Assembly (NCBI RefSeq): GCF_900313065.1
Contig: NZ_OMPU01000004.1
Span: 62,001 to 126,000 of the forward strand
DNA length: 64,000 nucleotides
Source of the DNA: Kiloniella sp. EL199
GTDB taxonomy: Bacteria; Pseudomonadota; Alphaproteobacteria; Kiloniellales; Kiloniellaceae
Reading direction: 5' to 3'
A model generated the notes under the pieces. The model was given only the letters and a program-made list of their open reading frames with translations. It was not told where the DNA came from and did not search any database. The position numbers and the translations under genes are program-made. Shown one piece after another: positions 35,639-44,223 of this stretch; within the stretch, counting starts at the first letter, position 1, and each line of letters opens with the position of its first letter.

Positions 35639-37783
35639 TCAGCTTCTTTTGTTCAATAAACCGATTATTTCCTGTGCAGCCAAAGGAATATTACTACCCG
35701 GCCCATACACAGCAGAAACGCCAGCTTGTTTCAGGGCATCATAATCTTGTGCAGGGATTACACCACCACAAATAACAAGAATATCATCTGCTTTCTGGCG
35801 CTTGAGTTCATCAATCAACTGTGGAACCAGCGTCTTGTGACCAGCAGCCTGTGTCGAGATGCCAATAACATGAACATCATTTTCGATAGCCTGCTGCGCT
35901 CCCTCTTCCGGAGTTTGGAAAAGAGGACCGACATCGACATCAAAACCAATATCCGCAAAGGCCGTCGCAATCACTTTTGCGCCACGGTCGTGACCATCTT
36001 GTCCCAATTTCACGACAAGCATTCTGGGACGACGACCTTCCTGCGCAGCAAAAGCTTCGACTTCCCCCTGAATTCGAGCGAAATCATCATCGCCATCGTA
36101 TGCAGATCCATACACGCCGGAAATACTCCTGTTTACAGCACGGTGGCGACCATACACCTTTTCCAAAGCATCTGAAATTTCGCCAACAGTGGCTCTTAAT
36201 CGTGTTGCCTGAACAGCTAAATCAAGCAAGTTGCCTGACCCATCTTCTGCGGCTTTGGTTAAGGCAGCAAGTGCTTCTTCACAGGCCTTGTTATCACGTG
36301 TCTTGCGAATTTCACTCAGACGCTCAATCTGTTGCTCTCGAACGGCCGTATTATCAATATCAAGAATCTCGATATTATCTTCTTTTTCAAGGCGATATTT
36401 ATTCACACCGACTACAGTCTCTTCGCCACGGTCAATACGTGCCTGCTTCTTCGCTGCAGACTCTTCAATCCTAAGTTTTGGCATGCCGGATTCAACAGCC
36501 TTGGTCATGCCACCCATTTCTTCGACTTCGTCAATAATTTTACGAGCTTCTTCAATAAGGCTTGCGGTCAGACTTTCCACATAATAGCTGCCAGCAAGAG
36601 GATCAACGACCTTTGTTATGCCCGTTTCTTCCTGCAAAATCAGCTGCGTGTTCCGGGCTATTCGAGCGGAAAAATCTGTTGGTAATGCTACTGCTTCATC
36701 CAATGCATTGGTATGAAGAGACTGCGTTCCTCCCAAAGCAGCAGCCATAGCTTCAACGGTAGTCCGAATGACATTGTTATAAGGATCCTGCTCGGTCAAA
36801 GAGACACCCGATGTCTGGCAATGAGTCCGAAGCATTAAAGATTTTGTATCTTTGGGATCAAACATCTTTTCCATATAATGTGACCACAGAAAACGTGCGG
36901 CACGAAGCTTTGATGCCTCCATAAAAAAGTTCATGCCAATCGCAAAGAAAAAACTAAGTCGTGGCGCAAACGCATCTACATCCAGCCCCTTTGAAATCGC
37001 AGTGCGTACATATTCCAAACCATCGGCAATGGTAAAGGCAAGCTCTTGCACACAAGTAGAACCTGCTTCCTGCATATGGTAGCCGGAAATAGAGATTGAA
37101 TTGAAGCGCGGCATATTCTTGGCTGTGTAGCCGATAATATCGGACACAATACGCATCGAAGGCGTCGGCGGGAAAATATAGGTGTTCCGCACCATGAACT
37201 CTTTGAGCACATCATTCTGGATTGTTCCAGACAACTGATCCGGCTTAACACCCTGTTCTTCGGCGGCAACAATATACCCCGCCAGCACTGGCAACACAGC
37301 CCCGTTCATTGTCATGGAAACAGACATTTGATCCAGCGGAATGCCGTCAAAAAGGATTTTCATATCCTCAACAGAATCAATCGCGACACCTGCTTTACCA
37401 ACATCACCAACCACACGCGGATGATCAGAGTCATAGCCTCTGTGCGTCGCCAAATCGAAAGCAACAGAAAGCCCCTTTTGCCCCGCAGCAAGATTCCGGC
37501 GGTAAAAAGCATTGGACTCTTCAGCCGTGGAAAAACCTGCGTACTGCCGCACAGTCCAGGGGCGTGCGGCATACATGCTGCCCCGCGGGCCACGCAAGAA
37601 CGGTGCGAACCCTGGCAAAGTCCCCATAGTACCCAGATCTTCGAGATCTTCTTCCGTATAGATAGGCTTGACCACAATACCTTCGGGAGTTTCCCAATTC
37701 AGGCTATCGCTTTTCTTGCCACGAAGTTCTTTTTCAACAAGCCCTTCCCAGTCCGCGATTGTTTTTTTGGGAAAATCAGACAT
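35639..37783 (-). CDS. scpA: Methylmalonyl-CoA mutase (single-chain, large subunit type)
   Basis: B12-dependent isomerase of (R)-methylmalonyl-CoA and succinyl-CoA, 714 residues. The N-terminal substrate barrel (about 60-530) has [20 protein letters not shown] and the C-terminal cobalamin domain has the ligand motif [15 protein letters not shown] (DxHxxG) near 588-602 plus [15 protein letters not shown] strong AGGAGG lies before the ATG. Cobalamin supply fits the CobST genes in the window, and the chaperone MeaB is encoded downstream. The epimerase and propionyl-CoA carboxylase genes are not visible here. Confidence 0.96.
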   Translation of the reverse strand: MSDFPKKTIADWEGLVEKELRGKKSDSLNWETPEGIVVKPIYTEEDLEDLGTMGTLPGFAPFLRGPRGSMYAARPWTVRQYAGFSTAEESNAFYRRNLAAGQKGLSVAFDLATHRGYDSDHPRVVGDVGKAGVAIDSVEDMKILFDGIPLDQMSVSMTMNGAVLPVLAGYIVAAEEQGVKPDQLSGTIQNDVLKEFMVRNTYIFPPTPSMRIVSDIIGYTAKNMPRFNSISISGYHMQEAGSTCVQELAFTIADGLEYVRTAISKGLDVDAFAPRLSFFFAIGMNFFMEASKLRAARFLWSHYMEKMFDPKDTKSLMLRTHCQTSGVSLTEQDPYNNVIRTTVEAMAAALGGTQSLHTNALDEAVALPTDFSARIARNTQLILQEETGITKVVDPLAGSYYVESLTASLIEEARKIIDEVEEMGGMTKAVESGMPKLRIEESAAKKQARIDRGEETVVGVNKYRLEKEDNIEILDIDNTAVREQQIERLSEIRKTRDNKACEEALAALTKAAEDGSGNLLDLAVQATRLRATVGEISDALEKVYGRHRAVNRSISGVYGSAYDGDDDFARIQGEVEAFAAQEGRRPRMLVVKLGQDGHDRGAKVIATAFADIGFDVDVGPLFQTPEEGAQQAIENDVHVIGISTQAAGHKTLVPQLIDELKRQKADDILVICGGVIPAQDYDALKQAGVSAVYGPGSNIPLAAQEIIGLLNKRS

Positions 37784-37889
37784 TCAACGTCCCTCCTAGC
37801 TTTCAGGATCTCGCCCCGGCTTTTATTCTTATCATTGTTCTTGCCTTAGAACATCTATCCTGCTGACAGATAATCCTAAAACAGAATTT

Positions 37890-37904
37890 TATTGCAGCGC
37901 AATA
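37890..37904. promoter_or_regulatory. Small palindrome upstream of scpA
   Basis: TATTGC-AGC-GCAATA is a perfect 6-bp inverted repeat about 107 bp upstream of the scpA ATG. TTGC/GCAA half-sites are used by short-chain acyl-CoA regulators (PccR/RamB/ScfR type bind TTTGCAAA), so a propionyl-CoA-responsive site is possible but unproven. Confidence 0.3.
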
Positions 37905-38082
37905 TAACCAGCTTTTTCACCACAAGTCTATGCCCTGTGAAAAGCCCAATAAAGCAAAGCCAATCCAGCAAAATTGCAGATGTGAAGTTTTTTACAAAAA
38001 ATCTGCGACAGAAATCACGCGTTGTAACGTTATACTTCTACTTAATGACAGCTGCGGGGCGTGCCCCCAAGGAATGAAGAAA

Positions 38083-39039
38083 ATGCAAAATGATCCCAAT
38101 TCCCTAAATAACTCCAATCCCGAGGGATTTGATTCACATAGACTGGAGCGCCATCGTTTCATGACCATGATGGGTGTTCTACCCGCAGCGGGGTTTATAG
38201 GTATAAGCACACAAAACGTTTGGGCTGTTCATAATCAGGTCAAAATTAGTACAAGAGGTCAATACCGCTACATTTCAGCAAATGGCATCCCTGATCATCG
38301 CACAGGGAATTTTCCAAATCGTAGAAATCCCAATGCCATCCAAGCACAAAGCCATAAATTCCGGGTCCCCTTGCTGCCCAAGAAAGCTTTGCGCATAACA
38401 GATGTGGAATTCAGCAGTTTTGGTGTCGCAATAAACGGTGTTCCGTTCGATCCAGCTGCAAATGAATTTTGGCGCCGAGATCGGCATTCTGGATGGCGTT
38501 ACGAAGCAATGTCCGGGAAAATCGATCTGGGACTGGATAAAAACAATGCACATGTTCAACCAAATGGCGCCTATCACTATCACGGCTTACCAACTGGCTT
38601 GATACGAAATTGGTCAGACAATCAGCATTCATCCCTTATCGGCTATGCCGCTGATGGTTTTCCCATATACGTTCTGTACGGCCATAAAGATCCGACACAA
38701 CCACAGAGTATCATTATCCCGTTAGCATCCAGCTATAAACTAAAAACGGGTACTCGTAATGGAGGGCCCGGAGGTCAGCATGATGGCAGTTTTGTTCAGG
38801 ATTACGAGTACCAACCCGGCCTTGGGGATCTGGACGAATGCAATGGACGTTTTTGTGTGACACCAGAATATCCTGAAGGCATCTATGCCTACTTCTTAAC
38901 CAGTGAATACCCTTTCATCCCGCGCAAGTTTAAAGGCACTCCAGATAAAAGCTTTAAAAAAAGAAGAGCCGGTCCCGGAAACCAACGCCCCAGAAATCAT
39001 TTAGGGTCAAAATCGGGCAAAAAACCACCCAGACCCTGA
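38083..39039 (+). CDS. YHYH domain-containing exported protein
   Basis: A 318-residue protein. I prefer the ATG at 38083, nine bases after AAGGA, over an ATG at 38074 that touches it. The N-terminus has an Arg-containing region then a hydrophobic run (RHRFMTMMGVLPAAGFIGIS), giving a Sec or Tat-like signal without a twin arginine. The defining YHYH motif is present in NGAYHYHGLP near 174-183, followed by SLIGYAADGFPIYVLYG. The function of YHYH domains is unknown, and the clustered His suggest metal binding. The C-terminal tail of about 35 residues is very basic and Pro/Gly-rich. Confidence 0.85.
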   Translation: MQNDPNSLNNSNPEGFDSHRLERHRFMTMMGVLPAAGFIGISTQNVWAVHNQVKISTRGQYRYISANGIPDHRTGNFPNRRNPNAIQAQSHKFRVPLLPKKALRITDVEFSSFGVAINGVPFDPAANEFWRRDRHSGWRYEAMSGKIDLGLDKNNAHVQPNGAYHYHGLPTGLIRNWSDNQHSSLIGYAADGFPIYVLYGHKDPTQPQSIIIPLASSYKLKTGTRNGGPGGQHDGSFVQDYEYQPGLGDLDECNGRFCVTPEYPEGIYAYFLTSEYPFIPRKFKGTPDKSFKKRRAGPGNQRPRNHLGSKSGKKPPRP

Positions 39040-39059
39040 ACAAGAATTAATTCGTCATC

Positions 39060-39944
39060 TTACCATTTAAAAATAGGCATTGCAGCAACCGGGTATTGAC
39101 CATAACGATTGCATAAACCGACAAGCTTCAACATATCAGTTGGCGAGTTCAAGCCATTGAGATCTTCAGCATGAATACCACCTGCAATGAACAAGCCGTG
39201 AATACTTGCAGCATTGGCCCCTGCAATATCAGTGCGCAAAGAATCCCCCACAGCAAGAACACGTGACCCGTCCTCAATGCCAACGAGCTTCATGCATTCC
39301 TTGTAGATATCCTGATAGGGCTTACCGTGGTACTGTACTTCTCCGCCCATATCTTCGTAATGATGAGCCACAGCACCGGCACAAAGTTCGCGCTTGCCCC
39401 CCCGGATTACTTCCAGATCAGGATTGGCGCAAACCATCGGCAAGTTACGTTCAAGCGCAGGCTCTAGCAGATAGTCGTACCGCTCGACTTTATCCTCTGG
39501 ATCCCAAATCCCGGTCAGCATAATGAAATCGGCATGATTGATGTCATCAACAAAAGTAAAATCCAGACCTTCTTTCATGCCAAGATCTCTCTCGGGGCCA
39601 ATCAGGAAAGCATTTTGTCCCAGCCTCTGGTAAAAAGGCAGTATCCGTTCTTTTAGATTTCGCCAGGTAACTTCACCTGATGAAAGAACAGCATCGGCAA
39701 GATTCCGGGCAACCCCCAGCTCTTCATTTCGAACGGTCACAGATTCAGCACGTCTGGGCGCATTGGACAAAATAACGATCCTTTTTCCAGCTTCTCTTAT
39801 TTTCTGCAGTGCATTCACAGCCTCGGGAAAAGCTTCGAGACCATCATGCATCACCCCCCACAAATCGATAACAAACCCATCATAATTATCAATGATTTCG
39901 GAAACCCCTGATAACAGCGGGATCGTACGAGGTGTGGTTGACAT
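39060..39944 (-). CDS. HAD-superfamily phosphatase (TIGR01459-like, NagD type)
   Basis: A 294-residue class IIA HAD hydrolase. Motif I is FVIDLWGVMHDG near 25-36, with the first Asp nucleophile and Trp in place of the usual DxDG pattern. Motif II includes VILSNAPRRAE, and motif III/IV is VLAVGDSLRTDIAGANAA near 228-245. The Asp-Leu-Trp-Gly variant is typical of the alphaproteobacterial TIGR01459 group. The substrate is unknown. It converges with the YHYH gene and stands alone otherwise. Confidence 0.87.
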   Translation of the reverse strand: MSTTPRTIPLLSGVSEIIDNYDGFVIDLWGVMHDGLEAFPEAVNALQKIREAGKRIVILSNAPRRAESVTVRNEELGVARNLADAVLSSGEVTWRNLKERILPFYQRLGQNAFLIGPERDLGMKEGLDFTFVDDINHADFIMLTGIWDPEDKVERYDYLLEPALERNLPMVCANPDLEVIRGGKRELCAGAVAHHYEDMGGEVQYHGKPYQDIYKECMKLVGIEDGSRVLAVGDSLRTDIAGANAASIHGLFIAGGIHAEDLNGLNSPTDMLKLVGLCNRYGQYPVAAMPIFKW

Positions 39945-40082
39945 AAAAACTTCCTACAAGATATCTGATCTAAAGATTAGTGAAGATCCTTGTGCCACAA
40001 GCGTCATGGCTTGCAAAGCTTTAGTCGCCACTTCAGCAAGATGACTTTAGTTTGTACCTAAATGTTTTGGAGAAAACTTAGC

Positions 40083-41384
40083 TTACGGCTTGGCGGGTCT
40101 GGGTTCTCCAAAAAGATACCCCTGGCCATAGGCAACATCCTGATCAAGAACCTGCACAAGGGCATCTTCGGTTTCGATTTTTTCGACAACCAGTTCTATC
40201 GGCAAACTTCTTAAATCATTCAGGAATTTTTGGGTTTTGCCTCTGTCCTCAGAAAAGAGCCAACCCTCGAACTTGAGGAAACGAACCCGCCCCGCGGCCA
40301 GAGCTTTTAAATCCATATCCAGTGTTCCCACTCGATCAAGTGAAAGCCGACAGCCATGCCCCATCAGCCGCTCTAAACTTAATAACTCACTAGCTTTTAA
40401 GTTCAAAAACTCATCTTGTGCGACTTCGATGATCAAATGCGGGGCAATTTCAATATTTCCGCGCACAAAATCGACAAAATCATCGAAAAAATCCTGATCC
40501 TTTAAGGTGTGAGATGATAAATTAACAAAGAAAGAAACATCTTCTCCAGAACGAAGAATTTTTCGAATGATCTGCACACAGCGAAATAGAAGCATATTAT
40601 CAATCGCTGTAATCAACCCCGCGCGCGTAGCAATAGAAACATACTGCCCCGGCTCAATGACCTGACCATTCGAAGTTCTCAGACGGGAAAAACACTCATA
40701 GAATTTTCTTTTGCGCTGAGGCAACGCAACAACCGGCTGCAAAAACATATCAATTCGATCATCACGTAAGGAGCGCCTTACAATTGATAATACTTCCGTT
40801 TCACTCAGATCACTTAAAACAGAAACTTCTTCTTTTGCTGTTTCTGTTTTTTGTCTCGCACTCATAGATCGCTCATTTCTGAAGTCATCCAGAAAGTCGC
40901 TTTTTACAACCTGTTGCTTTTGTCGAGTGTTTTCCTTTTTTTCGGGCTCTTGAAACTGAGAACTTTCTTCATCATCAAACAACCCGAGAAAAGGATCCGT
41001 TAATCTCGGCATGAGGGTTTTGAGAAGATTAACCTCGGACAGGGCATCATTAATAATATTTTGCTCTTCACTTAGTTTACTGGATTGACCTGCGGCCTCA
41101 AAAGCTTCGGCCATTCCTTTTATCTCTCTGCGGGTCCAGGAAATGCGATCTCTTAAAACAGCTTGGTTGTGGTGAAGCGTTTCAAGCTTTGCCGTTGTGT
41201 CCTCATCATTCCCCCGACGCGTAATAATTTCATGAAGCACGACGCCAGCCAGAAAAATCCACAAACCCAGCAACATGGCCCCACCTGTTTGCAGGTCAGG
41301 AATATAATTAGGCCCAAAAAGAACAGCGATAAGCGCGAGGCCACAATATATTGTGATAAAGAACAAGTGGTGTAGTAGAGGCAT
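40083..41384 (-). CDS. Membrane protein with a degenerate EAL domain
   Basis: A 433-residue protein. Two hydrophobic segments at the N-terminus (about 5-25 and 35-55) anchor it. A coiled-coil linker (about 60-120) leads to a C-terminal EAL-like domain (about 190-430). The domain fold is recognisable from FVNLSSHTLKDQDFF, IIEVAQDEFLNLKAS and the C-terminal YGQGYLFGEP. The EAL tripeptide is replaced (YECFSRLR), and the metal-binding DDFG is LDRVGTL. It is therefore unlikely to hydrolyse c-di-GMP and may be a c-di-GMP or protein-binding adaptor. Confidence 0.85.
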   Translation of the reverse strand: MPLLHHLFFITIYCGLALIAVLFGPNYIPDLQTGGAMLLGLWIFLAGVVLHEIITRRGNDEDTTAKLETLHHNQAVLRDRISWTRREIKGMAEAFEAAGQSSKLSEEQNIINDALSEVNLLKTLMPRLTDPFLGLFDDEESSQFQEPEKKENTRQKQQVVKSDFLDDFRNERSMSARQKTETAKEEVSVLSDLSETEVLSIVRRSLRDDRIDMFLQPVVALPQRKRKFYECFSRLRTSNGQVIEPGQYVSIATRAGLITAIDNMLLFRCVQIIRKILRSGEDVSFFVNLSSHTLKDQDFFDDFVDFVRGNIEIAPHLIIEVAQDEFLNLKASELLSLERLMGHGCRLSLDRVGTLDMDLKALAAGRVRFLKFEGWLFSEDRGKTQKFLNDLRSLPIELVVEKIETEDALVQVLDQDVAYGQGYLFGEPRPAKP

Positions 41385-41516
41385 AAATTTTATTTCGATT
41401 AGATATAACGAATAAGATAATCAATGACACAAGGTTCTTGAGAGACACTTAACAAAGCACTCATAATCTGACAGATTTCAAATATCTTTTCCAACTATAT
41501 AGATGGTCTACCTGAC

Positions 41517-41864
41517 ATGATGGTTAAAATCCTTCACAATTCCCGTTGCAGCAAATCTCGTGAAACTCTGAAAATTATTGAAGAACAAGGACACGAAGTG
41601 GCAGTTGTTGAATATCTTAAAGGCGCGGTCACTGAAAACCAGCTGACAGATATTTTAAAACAGCTTGAGATGAACCCACGTGACCTCATGAGAAAAGGTG
41701 AAAAAATTTATAAAGAACTTAATCTTTCGGATACCACTTTAAACAACGAAGATCTTGTAAAAGCCATGATAAAGCATCCGATCCTTATTGAACGCCCGAT
41801 TGTCGTCAGCTCTAGGGGTGTCAGAATTGGCAGACCGCCTGAATCTGTATTGGAAATCCTGTGA
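41517..41864 (+). CDS. ArsC-family reductase (glutaredoxin-type)
   Basis: A 115-residue thioredoxin-fold protein of the ArsC/Spx group. The redox Cys is in HNSRCSKSRETL near 8-15, and the Arg region NEDLVKAMIKHPILIERPIVV is present. The GRPPESVLEIL end matches arsenate reductase (glutaredoxin) sequences such as YfgD/ArsC. There are no arsenic-resistance neighbours (arsB, arsR), so arsenate may not be the physiological substrate. It overlaps nothing and converges with pyrD 12 bp away. The ATG three bases later is an alternative start. Confidence 0.88.
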   Translation: MMVKILHNSRCSKSRETLKIIEEQGHEVAVVEYLKGAVTENQLTDILKQLEMNPRDLMRKGEKIYKELNLSDTTLNNEDLVKAMIKHPILIERPIVVSSRGVRIGRPPESVLEIL

Positions 41865-41876
41865 GACAAGAAAAAT

Positions 41877-42941
41877 TTATCTGTGGTCTGCGCCGACGGC
41901 TTCGGGCACAGAACCAAAACCATCTTGCTGCAACAAGACAATCAACTCGTTAAGGATCTGGGGGATAAGAGGCGGTCCGGCATAAACCAAGGCAGAGTAC
42001 AGTTGTACCAATGAAGCTCCTGCCCTTATTTTTGCATAGGCTTGTCTACCACTGGCGACACCACCAACACCGATTAAAGGAATTTTGCCCTTTGTTAATC
42101 GGTACATATCCCCCAAAACTTCTGTAGAGGCTTCAAAAAGCGGCGCGCCACTCAAGCCACCAATCTCGGTACGATGTTCACTTCTGAGGCTTTCAGGACG
42201 CTCAATTGTTGTATTTGTAATCGTCAGACCATCCAGAGAAAGATCCAGTGCAACCGATGCAATGTCCTGTTTATCTTCTACAGTTAGATCAGGTGCAATT
42301 TTCAAGACAAGTGGCGGAGCCTTATCACCAAGTGTCTCAGCCAACACCTCTTGCACTCCGGCAATCAAAACTTCAAGTTCCTCTCGCCCCTGAAGAGCTC
42401 TCAATCCCGGTGTATTAGGTGAAGAGACATTAATCACCATATAATCAGCATAAGGTGCTAATTTACGGGCACCCTTTTGATAGTCATCAAGAGCAACTTC
42501 AGTCGCTTTGTTTTTCCCGAGGTTAACCCCGAGCAATCCGGAAAGTTTCTTCTGGCGAAGCTGCGCTAGCTTTTCTTCAGCAGCCTCCATTCCCCCGTTA
42601 TTGAATCCCATACGATTAATAACGGCTTGATCTTCAGACAAGCGAAATACGCGCGGTTTCGGATTACCCGGTTGGGCCAGAGGAGTAATAGAACCAACTT
42701 CGGTAAATCCCAGCCCCTGATCAAGCATCGGTTCGACTGCGTCAACGTTTTTATCAAAGCCTGCAGCCAGCCCCAAAGGATTAGAAAACTCAAGACCCCA
42801 TAGGCTGGTTTTAAGAATTGGATCAGCAATAGCTTTTTGCGATGGGGCAAGCCCATACTTAAGACACCACAAAGTAAAGTTATGCGCTCTCTCAGGCGAC
42901 AAGAGGCGGACACAAGGACCAATGATATCAAAGCTGTTCAC
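41877..42941 (-). CDS. pyrD: Dihydroorotate dehydrogenase (quinone)
   Basis: Class 2 membrane-associated dihydroorotate dehydrogenase, 354 residues, feeding electrons to quinone in pyrimidine synthesis. A GTG start at 42941 is preceded by GGAG at six bases. The family features are the N-terminal amphipathic helices (SPERAHNFTLWCLKYGL), NPLGLAAGFDKN near 56-67, INRMGFNNGG near 108-117, NVSSPNTPGLR with the catalytic Ser near 176-185, and IGVGGVASGRQAYAKI near the end. It sits 133 bp downstream of the DUF952 gene, a frequent partner in this class. Confidence 0.95.
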   Translation of the reverse strand: MNSFDIIGPCVRLLSPERAHNFTLWCLKYGLAPSQKAIADPILKTSLWGLEFSNPLGLAAGFDKNVDAVEPMLDQGLGFTEVGSITPLAQPGNPKPRVFRLSEDQAVINRMGFNNGGMEAAEEKLAQLRQKKLSGLLGVNLGKNKATEVALDDYQKGARKLAPYADYMVINVSSPNTPGLRALQGREELEVLIAGVQEVLAETLGDKAPPLVLKIAPDLTVEDKQDIASVALDLSLDGLTITNTTIERPESLRSEHRTEIGGLSGAPLFEASTEVLGDMYRLTKGKIPLIGVGGVASGRQAYAKIRAGASLVQLYSALVYAGPPLIPQILNELIVLLQQDGFGSVPEAVGADHR

Positions 42942-43073
42942 AAAATACTCCTGCGATCATATTTAACCTGCAACGCAGAGGGAAGTACCATAGCTATCTC
43001 TTCGCCGCCACCCTTTGATACAATCACAGTCCTGAAACATCAGCCTCGACAATATATCCAACATTAATGCAAA

Positions 43074-43427
43074 TTATTTCCGCAACCAGTCGGGAAAAGC
43101 ATGTGTCCCATCATCTGTAAGAGTTAATGCAGCTGTTCTTGTAACGGCAGTTAACGGCAAATCACTATATAAATGAGGGAAAAGCGCTCCTCCTCTGGAA
43201 GGTTCCCATTTCAACGCCTCGCCGAGTAAGGCCGTATCAACCTCCAGCAAAACAAGTTCATCCTGACCTGCACGATGTTTCGCAACTGAGCCGTGAACCT
43301 GGCCGCGTCCAGAAAAATGAATAAAACCATCCGCTTTATCTTGTGAAGAGCCTGAATAGGTTCCCGCGTCTTGCGCCGCGGACCATTCTTCAAATTTGCA
43401 GACGTGATATATATATCTTTCAGTCAT
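43074..43427 (-). CDS. DUF952 family protein
   Basis: A 117-residue protein with the DUF952 pattern: IYHVCKFEEWSAAQDAGTYSG, DKADGFIHFSGRGQV with the FIHFS core, and the C-terminal LFPHLYSDLPLTAV. Function is not established, although an ADP-ribosyl-processing-like fold has been suggested for relatives. It precedes pyrD in the same direction. The long AT-rich intergenic region with TTTTGCAAAA-type palindromes lies just upstream of it. Confidence 0.87.
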   Translation of the reverse strand: MTERYIYHVCKFEEWSAAQDAGTYSGSSQDKADGFIHFSGRGQVHGSVAKHRAGQDELVLLEVDTALLGEALKWEPSRGGALFPHLYSDLPLTAVTRTAALTLTDDGTHAFPDWLRK

Positions 43428-43468
43428 GACATTATCTTCTTTTTCGAATCATACAATCGCAAAAAGCA

Positions 43469-43514
43469 TTGCATTTTGCAAAAAACAATGCATCTCATTT
43501 ACTGCAAAATGCAA
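43469..43514. repeat. Perfect 12-bp inverted repeat in the 43.4-43.8 kb intergenic region
   Basis: TTGCATTTTGCA (43469-43480) and TGCAAAATGCAA (43503-43514) are exact reverse complements 22 bp apart. The first arm merges into TTTTGCAAAA (43474-43483), and another TTTTGCAAAA occurs at 43657-43666. They are candidate sites for a dimeric regulator of the DUF952 gene or an upstream activator of the sigma-54 gene. Apart from these and the IHF site, the 422-bp gap holds no gene I can support. Confidence 0.6.
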
Positions 43515-43722
43515 CACTCGTACCATTATAACAACTTATAATTTCATTCGACTCAAGCTAAAACCCGCAGTTTATAAAGGATTTTAGTCAATCTTAAGTC
43601 GTGAAAACAAACAGAAACACCACCTGATACCTTTACATTCCGCAGAAACCCTCATTTTTTGCAAAATATCTTCAGTAGCACCTCGAAACCAAACAACCTC
43701 TTTTGATTTTTATTCCATTTAA

Positions 43723-43735
43723 AATCAATATTTTA
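43723..43735. promoter_or_regulatory. IHF-consensus site
   Basis: AATCAATATTTTA matches the IHF consensus WATCAANNNNTTR at every defined position and lies in A/T-rich DNA 40 bp upstream of the sigma-54 promoter. This is the usual place for an IHF bend between activator and promoter. Confidence 0.6.
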
Positions 43736-43774
43736 GCAACAAAAAATATTTAAAATTACAAAAATAAAACAAAC

Positions 43775-43790
43775 TGGCACGCTCTCTGCA
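43775..43790 (+). promoter_or_regulatory. Sigma-54 (RpoN) promoter of the 69-residue gene
   Basis: TGGCACGCTCTCTGCA matches TGGCACGNNNNTTGCW except for one T-to-C change. It has GG at -24 and GC at -12 with correct spacing. The predicted start is near 43801, about 50 bp before the ATG. No other -35/-10 pair of quality is seen. Confidence 0.8.
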
Positions 43791-43849
43791 ATACTCCCTG
43801 TCAGGAAGTCTATTGCGAGCTAGACATCCTAGTATAAAGGAGAAAACCC

Positions 43850-44059
43850 ATGGCATACCAAAACATGACAGCGAGCACTATCGGCAGCAGAGCATTGGCA
43901 ACTGCTCTAGACGCCGTATCAGCCATGGGACAGTCTGATCGTTCAATGATTTCGGCTTCTCCAAACACAGCGATTTACAATGTAGGATCGCAACAAAACG
44001 ACCTGGGCGAAGAAAATATTCGGCAACTCTTCGTTTCTATGGTTGAGGCAGAACAGTAA
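43850..44059 (+). CDS. 69-residue orphan protein under sigma-54 control
   Basis: A small gene with AAAGGAG seven bases before the ATG. The protein starts MAYQNMTASTIGSRALATAL and ends in an acidic segment EENIRQLFVSMVEAEQ. It has an Ala/Ser-rich helical first half and a polar middle. There is no signal peptide, membrane helix, cysteine or recognisable domain. The gene is real on several counts: a strong ribosome-binding site, a near-consensus sigma-54 promoter, an IHF site, and two tandem hairpins after the stop. It stands alone between convergent DUF952 and pseudouridine-synthase genes. Function is unknown. Confidence 0.82.
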   Translation: MAYQNMTASTIGSRALATALDAVSAMGQSDRSMISASPNTAIYNVGSQQNDLGEENIRQLFVSMVEAEQ

Positions 44060-44096
44060 CCCCCTCACGTTCTCAATCATCCAGGTCGCTAAAGGA

Positions 44097-44120
44097 CTGT
44101 CTTTAGCCTGTGAAAGACAG
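44097..44120 (+). repeat. First of two tandem hairpins after the 69-residue gene
   Basis: CTGTCTTT and AAAGACAG form a perfect 8-bp stem with an eight-base loop, 38 bp past the stop and 3 bp before the main terminator. It may protect the mRNA 3' end. Confidence 0.6.
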
Positions 44121-44123
44121 CCT

Positions 44124-44158
44124 AATGGCGGGAAGGTAACTTCCCGCCATTTCTTTTT
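44124..44158 (+). terminator. Strong terminator of the 69-residue gene
   Basis: A perfect 12-bp stem (AATGGCGGGAAG / CTTCCCGCCATT) with a GTAA loop is followed by TCTTTTT. It is the strongest terminator in the window and marks a short, probably abundant monocistronic transcript of about 350 nt. Confidence 0.9.
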
Positions 44159-44223
44159 CCCAACATACAAATATTCCTATAAGAAAAACAATCTAACGTT
44201 CACAAAAAACTCGACACACATTA

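Noticed and set aside
43850-44059. RebB-like (R-body) or RiPP precursor identity for the 69-residue protein
   Set aside because: Ala/Ser/Gln content is suggestive, but no RebB core, leader motif or modifying enzymes are present nearby.
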